DNA of 64,000 nt from CAZHAX01 sp964530325. Its GTDB lineage: Bacteria; Chloroflexota; Anaerolineae; B4-G1. Position numbers and translations under genes: made by a program. The stretch lies in assembly GCA_964530325.1 (NCBI GenBank), contig CAZHAX010000007.1, forward strand, positions 62,001 to 126,000, in the 5' to 3' direction. Below, in pieces: positions 50,858 through 59,544 of the stretch. A model generated the notes under the pieces. The model saw only the letters and a list, made by a program, of their open reading frames with translations, was not told the DNA's origin and ran no database searches. Positions within the stretch are counted from its first letter, which is position 1. The number at the start of each line of letters is the position of its first letter.

Positions 50858-52278
50858 GCGTGGGCATCACGCTGGCGGATGTGATCGAGGGCCTGGCCGG
50901 CCGGCGCCCCGACGGGCTGGACCGTCCGATATCGACGACCGTAGTCGATTCGCGGCGGGTGGAGCCGGACGCGCTCTTCGTCGCTCTCAAGGGCGAGCAC
51001 TCTGATGGACACGATTTCGTCGCCCAGGCCCTCTCGCAGGGAGCCCTGGCGGCTATCGTCGAGCGCGACCTGGAGATCGAGGCCACGAAGCTGGACCTGA
51101 CGGGCGCGACACCCACGCTGCCGGCCGACCTCTCGCCGCCACTTCTGCTCAGGACGTCGAACTCGCTCGAGGCGCTGCAGCGGCTGGCCACCTTCTGGCG
51201 CAGCCGGCACGACGTGCGGGTCATCGGCATCACCGGCAGCGTTGGCAAGACGACGACGAAGGAAGTGACCGCCGCCGTCCTGGCCGTCCGTTACTCGACG
51301 CTGAAGAGCGAGGCTAGCTACAACAACGAGATCGGCCTGCCGCTGACGCTCGTTCACCTGACCGACGAGCACGAGCGGGCGGTGCTGGAGATGGGCATGT
51401 ACGACGTGGGGGAGATCGCCGACCTGGCGCGTATAGCCAAGCCCCACGTTGGAGTAGTGACCATCATCGGCCCCGTTCACCTGGAGCGGGCGAAGACGCT
51501 GGCGCGGATCGTGCAGGCGAAGACGGAGCTGCTGCAGGCCCTGCCCCCGGCGCCGGAGGGCGTGGCCATCCTCAACTACGACGACGAGCACGTCCGCGGT
51601 ATGGCCAAGGCGACGAAGGCGCGCATCTTCTACTATGGCCTCGCCCCGGAGGCGGACCTGTGGGCGGACGAGATCGAAGGTCTCGGTCTGGAGGGCATCC
51701 GCTTCCAGCTGCACTACAACGGGGAGACGATGCACGTCAGGCTGCCGCTCCTGGGCCGCCATTCGGTGCACACGGCGCTGCGGGCGGCGGCGGTCGGCCT
51801 GGTCGAAGGCCTGAACTGGCAGGAGATCGTCGAAGGACTGCGGGGCCCCGGGCAGCAGCTGAGGCTCGTCGCCGTTCCCGGCCCCGAGGGAGCGACGATT
51901 CTGGACGATACGTACAACGCCAGCCCGGCGTCGACGATCGCCGCGCTCAACCTGTTGAGCGAGCTGGACGGGCGCAAGATCGCCGTGTTGGGCGACATGC
52001 TGGAGCTGGGTGACTACGAGCAGGAAGGCCACGAGAAGGTGGGCCTGCGCGCGCTTGAGGTGGCGGACGTGCTGATCACGGTGGGCAAGCTGGGCAGGAT
52101 CATCGGACAGGCGGCGCTCCGCTGGGGTATGGATGCGGAGCAGGTGCACATCGTCGAGGGCTGTGCGGAGGCTATCGCCCTGCTGGAGAAGGTGGTCGCA
52201 GCCGGGGACGTCATCTTGGTCAAGGGCTCGCGCGCGGTGAAGATGGAGGAGATCGTAAGCGCGCTGGGGAGGCAGTAA
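50854..52278 (+). CDS. murF: UDP-MurNAc-tripeptide-D-alanyl-D-alanine ligase MurF
   Basis: 474 residues from ATG at 50854. ATP-binding motif ITGSVGKTTTKEVTAAVL (about 129-146), SYNNEIGLPLTL, LEMGMYDVGEIADLARI, LDDTYNASPASTIAALN and VLGDMLELGDYE are diagnostic for MurF and not MurE. Adds D-Ala-D-Ala to the UDP-MurNAc tripeptide. Overlaps ftsI by four bases and mraY by one. Confidence 0.95.
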   Translation: MSVGITLADVIEGLAGRRPDGLDRPISTTVVDSRRVEPDALFVALKGEHSDGHDFVAQALSQGALAAIVERDLEIEATKLDLTGATPTLPADLSPPLLLRTSNSLEALQRLATFWRSRHDVRVIGITGSVGKTTTKEVTAAVLAVRYSTLKSEASYNNEIGLPLTLVHLTDEHERAVLEMGMYDVGEIADLARIAKPHVGVVTIIGPVHLERAKTLARIVQAKTELLQALPPAPEGVAILNYDDEHVRGMAKATKARIFYYGLAPEADLWADEIEGLGLEGIRFQLHYNGETMHVRLPLLGRHSVHTALRAAAVGLVEGLNWQEIVEGLRGPGQQLRLVAVPGPEGATILDDTYNASPASTIAALNLLSELDGRKIAVLGDMLELGDYEQEGHEKVGLRALEVADVLITVGKLGRIIGQAALRWGMDAEQVHIVEGCAEAIALLEKVVAAGDVILVKGSRAVKMEEIVSALGRQ

Positions 52279-53291
52279 TGGACTTTGCTCTCGTCCTGGC
52301 AAGCATCTCGTTCATGCTGGCGGTCGTGTGGGGCCCGCTGCTGATCCGGCTGTTGCGGCGCTATCGGATCGGCAAGCGGATCCGTATCGACGGGCCTCGC
52401 GGCCACGAGACGAAGCTGGGCACGCCGACGATGGGTGGCCTCATGATCGTCGTGCCCGTGCTGCTGATAACGCTGACCCTCAACGTATATGCCCTGGCCG
52501 CCGGGACACTCAGCGGCCGCTCCATTCTGGTGCCGCTGATCGTGATGCTGGCCTACGCCTTCATCGGCGGCGTCGACGACATCGCGGGCATCCGCGGCAT
52601 GCGGCGCGGCGAGGGCTACCCGGCCCGGCGCAAGCTGCTCTGGGAGGTGCCGCTCTCGCTCTTCATCGCCCTGCTGATGTACCTGGTGCCGCTCCAGTTC
52701 GCCGGCGAGGTCGGCGTGCCCGGCCTGCGCGAGGCGGTCGAGCTTGGCTGGTGGTGGGTGCCCTTCGCCGCCTTCTTCATCTTGTCCTTCGCCAACGCAG
52801 TCAATCTGACCGACGGGCTGGACGGGCTGGCCGGCATCGTCGTGGCCAGCGCGTTCGTCGGCTACGGCATCATCGCTCTCCTGCAGGGCCAGATCTATCT
52901 GACCCAGTTCTGCTTCACCGTCGTTGGGGCCTGCTTCGCCTTCCTCTGGTACAACGCCCACCCGGCGCAGATGTTCATGGGCGATACGGGCAGCCTGGCC
53001 CTCGGAGCCACTCTGGCGACCGTGGCTCTGATGACCGGCCAGTGGCTGCTTCTGCCGGTTGTGGCCCTTATTCCTGTGGCGGAGACGGTGTCCGTCATTC
53101 TACAGGTAGCCTACTTCAAGTACACGAAGCGCAGGTACGGGCAGGGCCGCCGGCTGTTCAAGATGAGCCCGTTGCACCACCACTTCGAGCTGCGAGGCTG
53201 GTCGGAGACGCAGGTCGTGCAGCGCTTCTGGCTGGTGGAGCTGCTGGCGGTGATGGGGGGTGTAGCGCTCGCCCTGTGGCCCAGCAGCTAG
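52278..53291 (+). CDS. mraY: Phospho-MurNAc-pentapeptide transferase MraY
   Basis: 337 residues with about ten membrane helices. Motifs: HETKLGTPTMGGLMI, FIGGVDDI, FANAVNLTDGLDGLAG, MFMGDTGSLALGATLA and the terminal SPLHHHFELRGWSETQVV. It transfers phospho-MurNAc-pentapeptide to undecaprenyl phosphate, forming lipid I. ATG is formed with the last base of the murF TAA. Confidence 0.97.
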   Translation: MDFALVLASISFMLAVVWGPLLIRLLRRYRIGKRIRIDGPRGHETKLGTPTMGGLMIVVPVLLITLTLNVYALAAGTLSGRSILVPLIVMLAYAFIGGVDDIAGIRGMRRGEGYPARRKLLWEVPLSLFIALLMYLVPLQFAGEVGVPGLREAVELGWWWVPFAAFFILSFANAVNLTDGLDGLAGIVVASAFVGYGIIALLQGQIYLTQFCFTVVGACFAFLWYNAHPAQMFMGDTGSLALGATLATVALMTGQWLLLPVVALIPVAETVSVILQVAYFKYTKRRYGQGRRLFKMSPLHHHFELRGWSETQVVQRFWLVELLAVMGGVALALWPSS

Positions 53292-53329
53292 CTGGTGGAG
53301 GCCTTTGAGCCCAGAAAGGGGTAATCGAC

Positions 53330-53605
53330 ATGAAAACAGGGCTTCTCTGGTACGACAACGATCCGATGAGAGAGCTGGTGGAGAAGGTAAAGCGCGCCGC
53401 CGCTCACTACGAGCGGAAGTTCGGCCGGGCGCCGACGCTCTGCCTGGTCCATCCCAGCCACGTCAACGGCAAGAAGGACGCGGCTGATGGGCCGACGAGC
53501 GCGGGCGACGTCGAGATCCGGGTCGGCCGCTCCGTGCTGCCCAATCACTTCTGGCTGGGCGTGCCAGAGGATGGGGCCGAAAGCCGCCGCTCCGCCTTGC
53601 GATAA
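53330..53605 (+). CDS. Small conserved protein between mraY and murD
   Basis: 91 residues; AAAGGGG precedes the ATG. It begins KTGLLWYDNDPMRELVEKV and has HYERKFGRAPTLCLVHPSHV and a C-terminal RVGRSVLPNHFWLGV. I recall short proteins of this pattern in Chloroflexota, but know no function. No membrane segment. It ends six bases before murD, so it is part of the cluster transcript. Confidence 0.75.
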   Translation: MKTGLLWYDNDPMRELVEKVKRAAAHYERKFGRAPTLCLVHPSHVNGKKDAADGPTSAGDVEIRVGRSVLPNHFWLGVPEDGAESRRSALR

Positions 53606-53611
53606 TGGTCG

Positions 53612-55027
53612 ATGACGGTCGAGCCGCGTGCAGCGAGCCGGAAGCTATCCGGCAAGAAGGTCCTCATCCTGGGGCTGGCCCGCCAGGGCACGGCGCTGGC
53701 CCGCTTCCTCGCGGCCGAGGGAGCGGAGGTGACCGTGTCCGACCTGCGAGACGAGATGGCGCTGGCCGGCAGGCTGGCGGACCTGGAAGGGCTGCCCATC
53801 CGCTACGAGCTGGGCGGCCATCCGGCCAACCTGCTCAAGGGCGTGGACCTGGTCTGTTTGAGCGGCGGCGTGCCCACGGACTCTCCCATTGTGGAGAAGG
53901 CGCACAAGCGGGGCATACCCTTGAGCAACGATGCCCAGCTCTTCCTGGAGCGCTGCCCGGCGCCGGTGATCGGCATCACCGGCTCCGCCGGGAAGACGAC
54001 GACGACCGCCATCGTAGGCGAGATGTGCCGCCAGGCCGGCCTGCGCACCTGGGTGGGGGGCAACATCGGCAACCCGCTCATAGCCGACCTGAGCGAGATA
54101 GGACGGGACGATTGGGTGGTGATGGAGCTTTCTAGCTTCCAGCTGGAGATAATGGGTATCAGCCCGCACGTAGCGGCGGTGCTGAACGTTACGCCCAATC
54201 ACCTGGATAGACATGGAGACATGGAGACGTACCTGGCGGCGAAGCGGTCGATCGTGTCCCGCCAGACGGCGGCCGACTACGCCGTATTGGGTTACGATGA
54301 TGCGAATGCCCGCTCCCTGGCTCTCGACACGGCGGCCCACCTGCTCTGGTTCAGCGATCGTGGTGAGGTCGAGGAGGGCGCTTTCTCGACGAACGGCGAG
54401 CTGACGCTGCGGCGCATCGAGGGGAACGAGCCGGTCGATAGGCTCATCTGCTCGAGAGACGGCATTCGCCTCCTGGGCCGGCACAACGTGCTGAACGTGC
54501 TCGCCGCCGCAGCGCTGGCCAGCACGGCCGGCGTGGGCGTGGAAGCGATCGGCCGGGTGGCCCGCTCGTTCGAGGGGGTGGAGCACCGGCTGGAGCTGGT
54601 CCGCGAGATCGGCGGTGCCAGGTGGTACGACGACTCGATCGCTACCGCGCCGGAGCGGACACTGGCGGCGCTCGCCTCGTTCCAGGAGCCGATTGTGCTC
54701 TTGGCCGGCGGCCGGGACAAAGATTTGCCGTGGGGCGAGTTCGCCGAGGTCGCCCTGCGCAGAGTGCGCCGGCTGGTGACTTTCGGCGAGGCCGGGGGGA
54801 TGATCGCCCGCGTGGTGCGCGAGCGGATGGCGGCGCCGAGCGAAGGCCGGCGCACCCTGGAGGAGATCACGGAGACGGAGGCGCTGCAAGATGCCGTGCA
54901 GGCGGCGGCAGAGGCCGCCCGGCCCGGCGACGTCGTGCTGCTCTCTCCGGGAGGGACGAGCTACGACGCCTTCGTCGATTTCGCGGCCCGGGGCGACAGG
55001 TTCAAGGAACTGGTGGGCGCTCTCTAG
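53612..55027 (+). CDS. murD: UDP-MurNAc-L-alanine-D-glutamate ligase MurD
   Basis: 471 residues. N-terminal nucleotide-fold VLILGLARQGTALARFL, SGGVPTDSPIV, ATP site ITGSAGKTTTTAIVGEM (about 128), VMELSSFQLEIM, NVTPNHLDRHGDMETYLAAK and LAGGRDKDLPW are hallmarks of MurD. Adds D-Glu to UDP-MurNAc-L-Ala. Typical length. Confidence 0.96.
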   Translation: MTVEPRAASRKLSGKKVLILGLARQGTALARFLAAEGAEVTVSDLRDEMALAGRLADLEGLPIRYELGGHPANLLKGVDLVCLSGGVPTDSPIVEKAHKRGIPLSNDAQLFLERCPAPVIGITGSAGKTTTTAIVGEMCRQAGLRTWVGGNIGNPLIADLSEIGRDDWVVMELSSFQLEIMGISPHVAAVLNVTPNHLDRHGDMETYLAAKRSIVSRQTAADYAVLGYDDANARSLALDTAAHLLWFSDRGEVEEGAFSTNGELTLRRIEGNEPVDRLICSRDGIRLLGRHNVLNVLAAAALASTAGVGVEAIGRVARSFEGVEHRLELVREIGGARWYDDSIATAPERTLAALASFQEPIVLLAGGRDKDLPWGEFAEVALRRVRRLVTFGEAGGMIARVVRERMAAPSEGRRTLEEITETEALQDAVQAAAEAARPGDVVLLSPGGTSYDAFVDFAARGDRFKELVGAL

Positions 55028-55078
55028 GTCGGGCCCGGTTCGCCGGGCGCCGGCCAGGTGGAGCGGAGGGTTCTTGCA

Positions 55079-56311
55079 TTGATCGAAAGACTGCAGAGCG
55101 AAAGAACAGACCAGCGCGCGCGGTCGCATGGGGGGCTCGACTACGCGCTGCTGCTGGCTGTGCTCGGGCTCCTCGTCATCGGCCTGATCGGCATCTACAG
55201 CGCCACCTTCGACTGGTCCTACCAGAGCTACGGAGACTCCTTCCACATCGCCTCTCGCCAGTTCGTCTGGGTCGGCCTGGGCATCCTATTGATGGGGGCG
55301 GCGGCACTCGTGCCTTTCCATTGGTGGCGCCGGTCCGCCGTCCCCGTTATGGGATTCGCCCTCGGTCTGCTCGTCCTCGTCCTTCTGTTCGGCGAGGATC
55401 GATTCGGTGCCCGGCGCTCGTTCCTGGAAGGGTCAGTACAGCCTGTCGAGCTGGCCAAGGTGGCGACCATCCTGTACGCAGCGGCCTGGCTGGCCTCGAA
55501 GGGAGACCAGGTGAGGGATCTTCCCTACGGCCTGATCCCCTTTGCCGTCGTCGTCGGTGTCGTGGCCGGGCTGATCGTGATGCAGCCGGACATGGGGGAG
55601 GCGGTCCTGGTCATTCTCACCGCGCTGACCATGTTTTTCGTCGCCGGCGCGGATGTCTTCCAGCTCTCGGTGGGCGGCGTGGTGGGGAGTGTCACCTTCC
55701 TGGCTCTGATCAACCAGATGCCGCACGCCAGGGAACGCATCGACCACTACCTGATCACACTCCAGGATCCGATGGAGGGCGGCCACCACATCCGCCAGGC
55801 GCTCATTGCGCTTGGCAGCGGCGGGCTGTTCGGAGTTGGCCTGGGCCAGGGCGAGCAGAAGTTGGGTTATCTCCCGGCTCCCCATACGGACAGTATCTTC
55901 GCCGTGCTGGGCGAGGAGCTGGGATTCGCCGGCTGTCTGCTGGTCGTCGGTCTGTTCGTGGTATTCGCCTACCGGGGCTTCAAGATCGCCATGCAGGCGC
56001 CCACTCCGTTCTCCGCCTTCCTGGCGGCGGGCGTCACCTGCGGCATCACCTACCAGGCGCTGATCAACATCGCCGTGATGACCGGGCTGGCTCCGTTCAC
56101 CGGCACGGCGCTGCCGTTCATCAGCGCGGGCGGCTCGGGCATGATCGCCTCGCTGGTGGGCGTGGGCATGCTGCAGGGCGTGGCCCGCAGCTCGGTGGCC
56201 GAATCCTGGCTGGAGAAAGGAAGGCGGCAGAGTGCGCTTCTGGATCGCGGGCGGGGGGACTGGCGGGCACGTGTATCCGGGCCTGGCAGTCGCCCAGGCA
56301 CTGCTATCTGA
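55079..56311 (+). CDS. ftsW: Septal peptidoglycan glycosyltransferase FtsW (SEDS)
   Basis: 410 residues from TTG at 55079, eight bases after GGAGG; GTG at 55058 is an alternative. About ten membrane helices. SEDS motifs include IGIYSAT, SFLEGSVQPVELAK, MQPDMGEAVLVIL, GGHHIRQALIALGSGG, PHTDSIFAVLGEELGF and LPFISAGGSGMIASL. It polymerises lipid II with FtsI. Its last 26 codons overlap murG by 80 bases in another frame, an unusually long overlap. Confidence 0.95.
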   Translation: MIERLQSERTDQRARSHGGLDYALLLAVLGLLVIGLIGIYSATFDWSYQSYGDSFHIASRQFVWVGLGILLMGAAALVPFHWWRRSAVPVMGFALGLLVLVLLFGEDRFGARRSFLEGSVQPVELAKVATILYAAAWLASKGDQVRDLPYGLIPFAVVVGVVAGLIVMQPDMGEAVLVILTALTMFFVAGADVFQLSVGGVVGSVTFLALINQMPHARERIDHYLITLQDPMEGGHHIRQALIALGSGGLFGVGLGQGEQKLGYLPAPHTDSIFAVLGEELGFAGCLLVVGLFVVFAYRGFKIAMQAPTPFSAFLAAGVTCGITYQALINIAVMTGLAPFTGTALPFISAGGSGMIASLVGVGMLQGVARSSVAESWLEKGRRQSALLDRGRGDWRARVSGPGSRPGTAI

Positions 56312-57380
56312 TGGCGGAAAGGGGCCTGCTGCGGAGTGGCCGCTAGAAGTCGTCTACGTAGGCAGTATCGGGGGTGTCGAGGAACGCCTGGTGGCCAGGG
56401 CGGGACTGCCTTTCGTGGGAGTGGAGGCTGGTGGGGTGCACGGGTTGGGGGCAGGTCCGGCAGTGAAGAACCTGACCAAGGTGGCGCGCGGTGTGAGCGC
56501 GGCCTATCGGCTGGGGCGTCGAGAGCGACCGGACGCGGTGTTCGCGACCGGTGGCTACGCCAGCGTTCCGGCGGCGGCGGCGGCCTGGCTGCTGCGGGTG
56601 CCGGTGATGGTCTACCTGCCGGACATCGAGCCGGGGCTGGCGGTGCGTTTCATTGCCCGCCTGGCCAGGAAGGTGGCGGTGACGACGAGCGACTCGACGG
56701 CCTATTTCGCCAACAAGAGGACGGTGGTCACCGGCTACCCGGTGCGGTCCGAATTGACCCGGTGGGAGCCCGACCAGGCCAGAGCCGCGCTCGGATTGGC
56801 GGCGGGTCCGCCGGCGTTGCTGGTGCTGGGCGGCAGCAAGGGTGCCCGGTCGATCAACCGGGCCCTGGGAGAGGTGTTGGAGGAAGTCTTGAGCCTGACG
56901 CAGGTGGTGCACGTGAGCGGAGAGCAGGACTGGCCGCAGGTGGCGGAGCGGAGGAACGCCCTGCCGGAGGGCCTGCGGTCGCGCTACCACGCATCCGCCT
57001 ACTTGCATGAGGAGATGGGCGCGGCGCTGGCCGGAGCCGACCTGGCGGTCTGCAGGGCCGGGGCCTCCGTGCTGGGGGAGCTGCCTTTGTTCGGCCTGCC
57101 GGCGATCCTCGTGCCCTACCCATACGCCTGGCGCTACCAGAAGGTCAACGCGGATTGGCTGGCCAGCCGGGGCGCAGCCGTTGTTGTTCAGGACGAGGAC
57201 ATGGGAGAGCAGCTGCTGCCCACGATACGCGCCCTGATTGAAGACCGCTCCGGGCTGGAGCGGATGGCGGAACGCGCGCTGGCGCTGGCCCGACCGGAGG
57301 CGGCGAAGCGGCTGGCGAAGCTGCTGCTGTCGCTGGCAGCGGAGGGGCAGGCGCCGCAGCAGGTCAGGAGCGAGCTATGA
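56232..57380 (+). CDS. murG: UDP-GlcNAc transferase MurG
   Basis: 382 residues from GTG at 56232 (GGAAGG eight bases upstream). It begins RFWIAGGGTGGHVYPGLAVA, the MurG donor/acceptor loop, followed by YLPDIEPGLA, LGGSKGARSIN and CRAGASVLGELPLFGLPAILVPYPYA. Adds GlcNAc to lipid I to make lipid II. The start lies within the coding region of ftsW, and the stop overlaps the next gene (ATGA). Confidence 0.96.
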   Translation: MRFWIAGGGTGGHVYPGLAVAQALLSDGGKGPAAEWPLEVVYVGSIGGVEERLVARAGLPFVGVEAGGVHGLGAGPAVKNLTKVARGVSAAYRLGRRERPDAVFATGGYASVPAAAAAWLLRVPVMVYLPDIEPGLAVRFIARLARKVAVTTSDSTAYFANKRTVVTGYPVRSELTRWEPDQARAALGLAAGPPALLVLGGSKGARSINRALGEVLEEVLSLTQVVHVSGEQDWPQVAERRNALPEGLRSRYHASAYLHEEMGAALAGADLAVCRAGASVLGELPLFGLPAILVPYPYAWRYQKVNADWLASRGAAVVVQDEDMGEQLLPTIRALIEDRSGLERMAERALALARPEAAKRLAKLLLSLAAEGQAPQQVRSEL

Positions 57381-57910
57381 TCACGATGCAGGCGGTATTC
57401 TGGCTCTTCGTGGCCCTGTTCGCAATCGTCGGGGCCATGCGGGGCTGGGCGAAGGAGGCTGTGGCCGTGGCCGGTATCATGCTGGCCCTCTCGGCGATGA
57501 CGCTGCTCGAGCCGAAGCTCGATATCGCCCTGGCGGCGAGCGCCAGCTCGGACCGGGTCTTCTTCGTCAAGTGCGGCATATTCCTGGCCATCGTCTTCTT
57601 CTCCTACCAGGGGCCAGCAGTGGCTCGCGTCGCCAGCGGGGGAAGGCTTCTAGCCAGGGAACGCTCCGGGCTGAAGGACATCCTGGCCGGCGGCCTCGTG
57701 GGCGCGGTCAACGGCTATCTGATCGCGGGCACGATCTGGTTCTTCCTCCAGCAGCAGGGCTATCCTTTCCCGGGCGTCCTGCTCCCACCCGCCGGAGGAT
57801 GGGAGTCGGTGACGATCGCCCAGCGCTATCTGCCAATGATCGTTCTCCAACCATGGCTGCCCTATCTTCTCGTGGCCTTCTGCCTGTTCGTCGTAGTGGC
57901 CGTAGTCTAA
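57377..57910 (+). CDS. CvpA-like membrane protein
   Basis: 177 residues with about four membrane helices (FWLFVALFAIVGAMRGW, VAVAGIMLALSAMTLL, GIFLAIVFFSYQG, YLLVAFCLFVVVAVV). GAMRGWAKEAVAVAGIM resembles the first helix block of CvpA/colicin V production proteins, and GLVGAVNGYLIAG the later GLxG block. It starts inside the murG stop and ends eight bases before murC. Presence inside the dcw cluster suggests an envelope role; none is established. Confidence 0.6.
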   Translation: MITMQAVFWLFVALFAIVGAMRGWAKEAVAVAGIMLALSAMTLLEPKLDIALAASASSDRVFFVKCGIFLAIVFFSYQGPAVARVASGGRLLARERSGLKDILAGGLVGAVNGYLIAGTIWFFLQQQGYPFPGVLLPPAGGWESVTIAQRYLPMIVLQPWLPYLLVAFCLFVVVAVV

Positions 57911-57918
57911 GGAGCACT

Positions 57919-59352
57919 ATGAGCGACAATGGATCGAAGGACGCATTGCTGAAGAAGCGAATTCACTTCGTGGGCATCGGCGGCGCCGGCCTGTCCGCCA
58001 TCGCCCGGGTGCTGATGGAGAAGGGCGCGCCTATCTCCGGGTCCGACCTGGTCCTCTCGCCCGTGGCCGAGGCACTGGCTCGCGACGGAGCGCGGGTCTT
58101 CGCCGGCCACAACCCGGAGAACGTGGCGGACGCGGAGCTGGTCGTCGTCTCCTCCGCGGTGCCGGCGGACAACGTCGAAGTGTCGGCCGCCGAGAAGGCG
58201 GGCATCCCCGTTCTCAAGCGGCCGGCCTTCCTGGCCCGGATGATGAACGGCAAGCTCGGCGTCGCCGTGGCCGGCACGCACGGCAAGACGACGACCACGG
58301 CGATGATCTCCTCGATCTTGATGGAGGCGGGGGCCGATCCGACGTTCATTGTAGGGGGCGTCATCGGCGGGCTGGATACGAACGCCCGGGCCGGCAGCGG
58401 GCCCCACTTCGTCATCGAGGCGGACGAGTACGATCGGACCTTCCTGAGCCTGAAGCCGACCGTGGCCGTGGTGACGAACGTGGAGCACGATCACCCGGAC
58501 TGCTATCCCACGGAGGAGCAGTTCAGGGAGGCCTTCCGGGAATTCCTGCAGCTCGTGCCGGACGACGGGCTGCTGGTCGCCTGCTGGGACGATCCCACGG
58601 CGCGGGAGATGGGCCAGAAGCGGCGACAGGCCGGCGGGCAGGTTGCCTTCTTCGGGCTGGAGGAGGGTGCAGAGTGGCGGGCGGAGGAGGTGCGGGCCAA
58701 CTTCGCCGGCGGCGTCGATTTCCTGGCCACTCGCCAGGGGCATATGCTGGGCCTGGTGCGGCTGCGCCAACCGGGAGCGCACAACGCCTCGAACGCCATG
58801 GCGGCCCTTGCCGTAGCCGACTACCTGGGCATTCCATTCAAGACGTCGCGGGCGGCACTGACCGAGTTCCGCGGGGTGGGGCGGCGCTTCGAGCTGAAGG
58901 GCGAGGCGGACGGCGTGACCGTCGTCGACGACTATGCCCATCACCCGACGGAGATCCGGGCCACGCTCGAGGCGGCGAGGGGGCGCTACCAGCACCGGCC
59001 GCTGTGGGCGGTCTGGCAGCCGCATACGTACAGCAGAACGAAGACGCTGCTGGGCGAGTTCGCCCGGGCCTTCGACGTCGCCGATCACGTCGTCATTCTG
59101 CCCATCTACGCGGCGCGAGAGAGCGACTCGCTGGGCATCCGCAGCGAGGATGTGAAGGCGGCGATGAAGCACGCGGACGTGCGCACCGCCGAATCACTGG
59201 ACGAGGCGGTCGTCTGGCTGGCGACGGAAGCGCTGGGCGACGACGTCGTATTGACGCTGGGAGCCGGCGATGGGTATCTGGTTGGCGAGTGGCTGCTGGA
59301 AGCGCTGCACGCCGCCAGCGGCGAGCCCGGCTCGATAAGGACTGTTGCGTGA
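57919..59352 (+). CDS. murC: UDP-MurNAc-L-alanine ligase MurC
   Basis: 477 residues from ATG at 57919, five bases after AAGGAG; the longer open frame upstream overlaps the previous gene and lacks MurC homology. Motifs: IHFVGIGGAGLSAIARVL, ISGSDL, AGTHGKTTTTAMISSIL (about 115), EADEYDRTFL, HNASNAMAALAVA and DDYAHHPTEI. It adds L-Ala to UDP-MurNAc, the first peptide step. Confidence 0.97.
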   Translation: MSDNGSKDALLKKRIHFVGIGGAGLSAIARVLMEKGAPISGSDLVLSPVAEALARDGARVFAGHNPENVADAELVVVSSAVPADNVEVSAAEKAGIPVLKRPAFLARMMNGKLGVAVAGTHGKTTTTAMISSILMEAGADPTFIVGGVIGGLDTNARAGSGPHFVIEADEYDRTFLSLKPTVAVVTNVEHDHPDCYPTEEQFREAFREFLQLVPDDGLLVACWDDPTAREMGQKRRQAGGQVAFFGLEEGAEWRAEEVRANFAGGVDFLATRQGHMLGLVRLRQPGAHNASNAMAALAVADYLGIPFKTSRAALTEFRGVGRRFELKGEADGVTVVDDYAHHPTEIRATLEAARGRYQHRPLWAVWQPHTYSRTKTLLGEFARAFDVADHVVILPIYAARESDSLGIRSEDVKAAMKHADVRTAESLDEAVVWLATEALGDDVVLTLGAGDGYLVGEWLLEALHAASGEPGSIRTVA

Positions 59353-59391
59353 GGGGTGCCACGGAGCCATAGTGGTCAAAAGGAGGATACG

Positions 59392-59544
59392 ATGAGTGCA
59401 CAGGTGATAGAGCGGGGACCGATGAAGATGTTCAGGCGGCTGGACGACGTGCGTAAGCGGAAGCGGGCCTGGAACGACATGGTCAGCCGGGTGCTGCAGG
59501 GGAAGATGCGTCTGGTGGGTGCCAGGGGTGGCAGTGCCGGGTAG
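59392..59544 (+). CDS. Small basic protein between murC and murB
   Basis: 50 residues preceded by a very strong AAAGGAGG at proper spacing. The sequence is rich in Arg and Lys (FRRLDDVRKRKRAWNDMVSR), amphipathic and helical in appearance, with no membrane segment. It overlaps the likely murB start by 26 bases, so it may serve translation of murB as a leader peptide or be a small nucleic-acid or membrane-surface binding protein. Not recognised. Confidence 0.55.
   Translation: MSAQVIERGPMKMFRRLDDVRKRKRAWNDMVSRVLQGKMRLVGARGGSAG

Noticed and set aside
57238..57918. 227-codon N-terminal extension of murC
   Set aside because: Overlaps murG and the CvpA-like gene out of frame; MurC homology begins at the SD-preceded ATG at 57919.
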